NCBI GenBank assembly: GCA_964577625.1
Contig: CAZNZP010000013.1
Coordinates: 1 to 15,586, forward strand
DNA from: UBA5272 sp964577625
GTDB lineage: Bacteria; Patescibacteriota; Minisyncoccia; Phycocordibacterales; UBA5272
Reading direction: 5' to 3'
Length of the DNA stretch: 15,586 nucleotides
Part shown: one piece after another, positions 13,568 to 15,586 of the stretch
How the letters are laid out: every line of letters starts with the position of its first letter
Numbering within the stretch: position 1 is the stretch's first letter
Notes under the pieces: model-generated
Told to the model about the DNA's origin: nothing
Seen by the model: the letters and a program-made list of their open reading frames with translations, nothing else
The model's database searches: none
Program-made: the position numbers and the translations under genes

Positions 13568-13886
13568 ATTTAGCTTCTTCTTTAGGCTTATCTAATTTAT
13601 TAATAGGACTTTTTACAAAGATTAAATAAATTACAAGTAAAATAGTAAAGAAGGTGATAAGGTCAGCCACCAAACTTCCCCAGCCAAAAGTCACATCTGT
13701 ATAAGGAAGGGTATAAGTATAAGCAGAAAGATTTTCTCCTTTACCGATCAAAGCACCAATTATAGGGTTTATTAAATTTGTCACAATAGAATTTACAAAA
13801 GCTGTAACTGCTCCACCGACGATAATACCTACCGCGAGTCCAATAACACCTTTTTCTCTAATAAAGTTTGTAAAATCTTTTATCAT
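13566..13886 (-). CDS. mscL: Large-conductance mechanosensitive channel MscL
   Basis: 106 residues from the ATG at 13886, somewhat shorter than E. coli MscL (136). MscL opens under membrane tension to release solutes on osmotic downshift. Visible: amphipathic N-terminal MIKDFTNFIREKG; pore helix TM1 VIGLAVGIIVGGAVTAFVNSI with the Gly/Ala packing pattern; NLINPIIGALIG; a short periplasmic loop (YTYTLPYTDVTFGWGS); TM2 LITFFTILLVIYLIFV; and a short charged C-terminal helix ending PKEEAK. A longer frame begins at 13922, but its second to fourth codons are the -10 box TATAAT, so the inner start is preferred. Confidence 0.93.
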   Translation of the reverse strand: MIKDFTNFIREKGVIGLAVGIIVGGAVTAFVNSIVTNLINPIIGALIGKGENLSAYTYTLPYTDVTFGWGSLVADLITFFTILLVIYLIFVKSPINKLDKPKEEAK

Positions 13887-13910
13887 AATTATTTGTTGAG
13901 TTATTAAGCT

Positions 13911-13916
13911 ATTATA
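13911..13916 (-). promoter_or_regulatory. mscL -10 box
   Basis: Minus-strand TATAAT at 13916-13911, about 25 nt before the chosen ATG, giving a leader of roughly 18 nt. No good -35 is seen. Confidence 0.5.
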
Positions 13917-13962
13917 CTCCATTTTTTCAAAATATAAATTTTATGATAGAATGCTAATTAAT

Positions 13963-14050
13963 GGAGACGTGGCTGAGCTGGTCGAAGGCACCTCACTGCT
14001 AACGAGGCAGGGTAGAAATATCCTCATGGGTTCGAATCCCATCGTCTCCG
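13963..14050 (+). tRNA. tRNA-Ser (GCT)
   Basis: The acceptor GGAGACG pairs with CGTCTCC (14043-14049) with discriminator G at 14050. The anticodon loop CTGCTAA gives anticodon GCT. A long variable arm and the T loop GGTTCGAATCC typical of serine tRNAs are present. CCA is not encoded. A TATGAT at 13942-13947 could be its -10 box. Confidence 0.96.
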
Positions 14051-14100
14051 CTAAAATGGTTTATTGGGTTTAATATTAGTATTCCAATTCATAATTGAAA

Positions 14101-14109
14101 TGATATAAT
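14101..14109 (+). promoter_or_regulatory. Extended -10 promoter of the TspO-like gene
   Basis: TGA followed by TATAAT (14104-14109), about 26 nt before the ATG at 14136; the -35 is weak. Confidence 0.55.
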
Positions 14110-14135
14110 TTAGATGTCAGAATTAAAATAAAATT

Positions 14136-14900
14136 ATGAATACAAAAGTTATAAGATTGTGTACATTGCTCTCCTATATTGGAGTTGTGGTGATTAACTT
14201 TTTGGCTACAACTTTACCAATAGGGGGTAGAAATACAGGAGAAGTGTCAGATAGCTATCCAAATCTATTTGCTCCAGCTGGGTACGCTTTTTCTATTTGG
14301 GGTTTGATTTATCTTCTCTTGGGTATATATGTAATTTATCAATTAAAAGAAAACAAAAATGAATTATTGGCTAAAATAAATAAATTGTTTATATTAAATG
14401 CTATATTAAATTCTTTGTGGATATTTGCTTGGCATTATGATTTGATTTGGCTTTCTGTGATCTTCATGGCTGGGTTATTATGGACACTTGTTCGTGTAGC
14501 AGAGACGCTCAGAACTAATACTTTTAACAGAAGACAGACTTGGCTAGTTCGTGCGCCTTTTAGTATTTACTTTGGATGGATTACGGTAGCCACCATAGCT
14601 AATATTACAATCTTTTTGGTTAGTGTTGGCTGGAACGGTTTTGGGCTTTCTGATAGTTTTTGGACAATAATAGTACTTTTAGTGGGAGCGATGATTGGAG
14701 TGTGGCGTATGTTGCGTGATCGCTTTTTCCCTTACGGTCTTGTGCTTATTTGGGCATACGGGGCGATTCTTTTTAAACATTTATCTGAGACAGGATTCTC
14801 TGGTCAGTATCCCGGTGTTATAGCCACAACGGTTTTGTGTGTGGCGGTATTTATTGGGGCGACTCTATACATAAGTTTTAAAAAAGACTTAGTTAAATAA
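14136..14900 (+). CDS. TspO/MBR-family tryptophan-rich membrane protein
   Basis: 254 residues with about seven hydrophobic segments and many Trp residues in or near them. The family-like stretch is LFAPAGYAFSIWGLIYLLLG (about 44-63), followed by LNAILNSLWIFAWHYDLIWLS and FSIYFGWITVATIANITI. It is longer than the five-helix TspO core (about 160 residues) and fits the larger TspO/MBR-like bacterial group. TspO proteins bind porphyrins and are tied to stress responses; the ligand of this longer group is not established. Single gene with its own promoter and terminator. Confidence 0.8.
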   Translation: MNTKVIRLCTLLSYIGVVVINFLATTLPIGGRNTGEVSDSYPNLFAPAGYAFSIWGLIYLLLGIYVIYQLKENKNELLAKINKLFILNAILNSLWIFAWHYDLIWLSVIFMAGLLWTLVRVAETLRTNTFNRRQTWLVRAPFSIYFGWITVATIANITIFLVSVGWNGFGLSDSFWTIIVLLVGAMIGVWRMLRDRFFPYGLVLIWAYGAILFKHLSETGFSGQYPGVIATTVLCVAVFIGATLYISFKKDLVK

Positions 14901-14910
14901 TCTTCTCAAT

Positions 14911-14956
14911 AAAACAAAAACACTCTTTTACTTTTTAAGTAGAGTGTTTTTGTTTT
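14911..14956. terminator. Bidirectional terminator between TspO-like and LUD genes
   Basis: 16-bp perfect stem (14911-14926 / 14941-14956, core CACTCT/AGAGTG) with an inner ACTT/AAGT stem and A/T-rich flanks. It lies between two convergent genes. Confidence 0.9.
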
Positions 14957-14972
14957 GTGCTGATATATTAAA

Positions 14973-15586
14973 TTAAAAACCTAATTCTTCATTTACAAAT
15001 AGAATGTGAGATTTTCTTCCCATAAACTCTTGCTCTTTATTTAAGATGACAATTTTTGATGGATAAGTATCCACTCCAGCAACTTCTTGCATACGTGCAT
15101 TCTCAACAGGAATAACATACTTTTCTAGACGACTAAAAGCTTCTGATAGCGTAGGCACGATTTTTTGTGTTCCAACTACAAATATTAAGTTTTCTGAAGT
15201 GAAGACTACGTGAGGTAATTGGCTGCCAGAATTGGAAGCTATAAGAATTTCTCCATTCTCAGTCACAGCGTGTGCGCTTCCTAAATAGAAATCTGAAAGC
15301 ACAGATTGCTTGCGAAGTAAATTTTGTTTTGCCTCATCTTTTTCAGCCAAAATTTCGGCATGTAAATTATTCCAGCCATGGTTATTTCCTTTAAAATATT
15401 CTATAAAACCAATATCTTCTAAAGTGCGAGATGCTCCATTCATAACAGAAACTCCTTTTGGTATAAGTTCTTTTATTCTTTCTAGAGCTTCTTCTTTTGT
15501 TTCAAAAAATTCTGGTAAATGACCATTTTTTCTGAGAGAGTCCATTGTTTTTTCTACAATATCTTTTGTGGGGATTGTTTTGTAAT
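14973..15586 (-). CDS. LUD-domain protein (LutC/YkgG type), 5' partial
   Basis: The frame stays open past the ATG at 15545 to the window end (residues YKTIPTKDIVEKT precede it), and those residues fit the family N-terminus, so the true start lies just beyond 15586. About 204 residues are visible. Family marks: FFETKEEALERIKELIPKG, VMNGASRTLEDIGF, LGSAHAVTENGEIL with ASNSGSQLPHVVF, and VVGTQKIVPTLSEAFSRLEKYVIPVEN. LutC acts with the iron-sulphur proteins LutA and LutB in lactate oxidation in Bacillus, but lone LUD proteins of this form are common and their role is unclear. No partner genes are in view. Confidence 0.88.
   Translation of the reverse strand, partial: YKTIPTKDIVEKTMDSLRKNGHLPEFFETKEEALERIKELIPKGVSVMNGASRTLEDIGFIEYFKGNNHGWNNLHAEILAEKDEAKQNLLRKQSVLSDFYLGSAHAVTENGEILIASNSGSQLPHVVFTSENLIFVVGTQKIVPTLSEAFSRLEKYVIPVENARMQEVAGVDTYPSKIVILNKEQEFMGRKSHILFVNEELGF

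Noticed and set aside
13887..13922. Upstream start for mscL
   Set aside because: The extra codons include the TATAAT box and are not MscL-like.

Overview
The window is AT-rich bacterial DNA using the standard code (I see no TGA read as sense). Compact genes with almost no Shine-Dalgarno sites, several start codons directly behind a -10 box, a giant tail-fibre-like protein with a peptidase S74 domain, and a set of tiny membrane proteins all point to a Candidate Phyla Radiation / Patescibacteria (Parcubacteria-like) genome. This assignment is inference from gene style, not from a marker phylogeny.

Layout. 2-1978 (+) is the 3' part of a repeat-rich surface or fibre protein with an S74 auto-processing domain. 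2084-6135 (+) holds secA and a MurF-type ligase gene, closed by a bidirectional terminator. 6181-7177 (-) holds three small membrane-protein genes: a GlsB/YeaQ-type gene, then a two-gene unit. 7203-8309 (+) is a GH20 beta-N-acetylhexosaminidase. 12617-12688 (-) is tRNA-Glu(CTC). 12881-13513 (+) is a secreted lysozyme-like protein, 13566-13886 (-) is mscL, 13963-14050 (+) is tRNA-Ser(GCT), 14136-14900 (+) is a TspO/MBR-family membrane protein, and 14973-15586 (-) is a LUD-domain (LutC/YkgG-type) protein cut by the window end.

The unusual part is 8322-12422, a roughly 4.1-kb island between the hexosaminidase and tRNA-Glu. It is flanked by a perfect 197-bp direct repeat made of the last 60 codons of the GH20 gene plus the bases up to the 3' end of tRNA-Glu. 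It carries a GC-rich, hairpin-dense non-coding segment, a 37-nt inverted repeat near both ends, a GIY-YIG nuclease gene with a 39-codon basic partner, and what looks like a complete restriction-modification module. That module has a DNA methyltransferase fused to a full LexA (winged helix plus S24 autoprotease with Ala-Gly cleavage site, Ser and Lys all present), a small XRE controller-type regulator, and a convergent 341-residue protein with DHH-phosphoesterase-like motifs in the place where a restriction enzyme would be expected.

Working model (inference): the controller protein and the downstream DHH-like protein form a C-R operon, while the methyltransferase represses or senses through its own LexA half from a separate, apparently leaderless promoter. 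The methyltransferase arm could therefore be coupled to RecA-dependent DNA-damage signalling. The island resembles the 'insertion with long target duplication' reported for mobile restriction-modification genes, and no transposase or integrase is visible.
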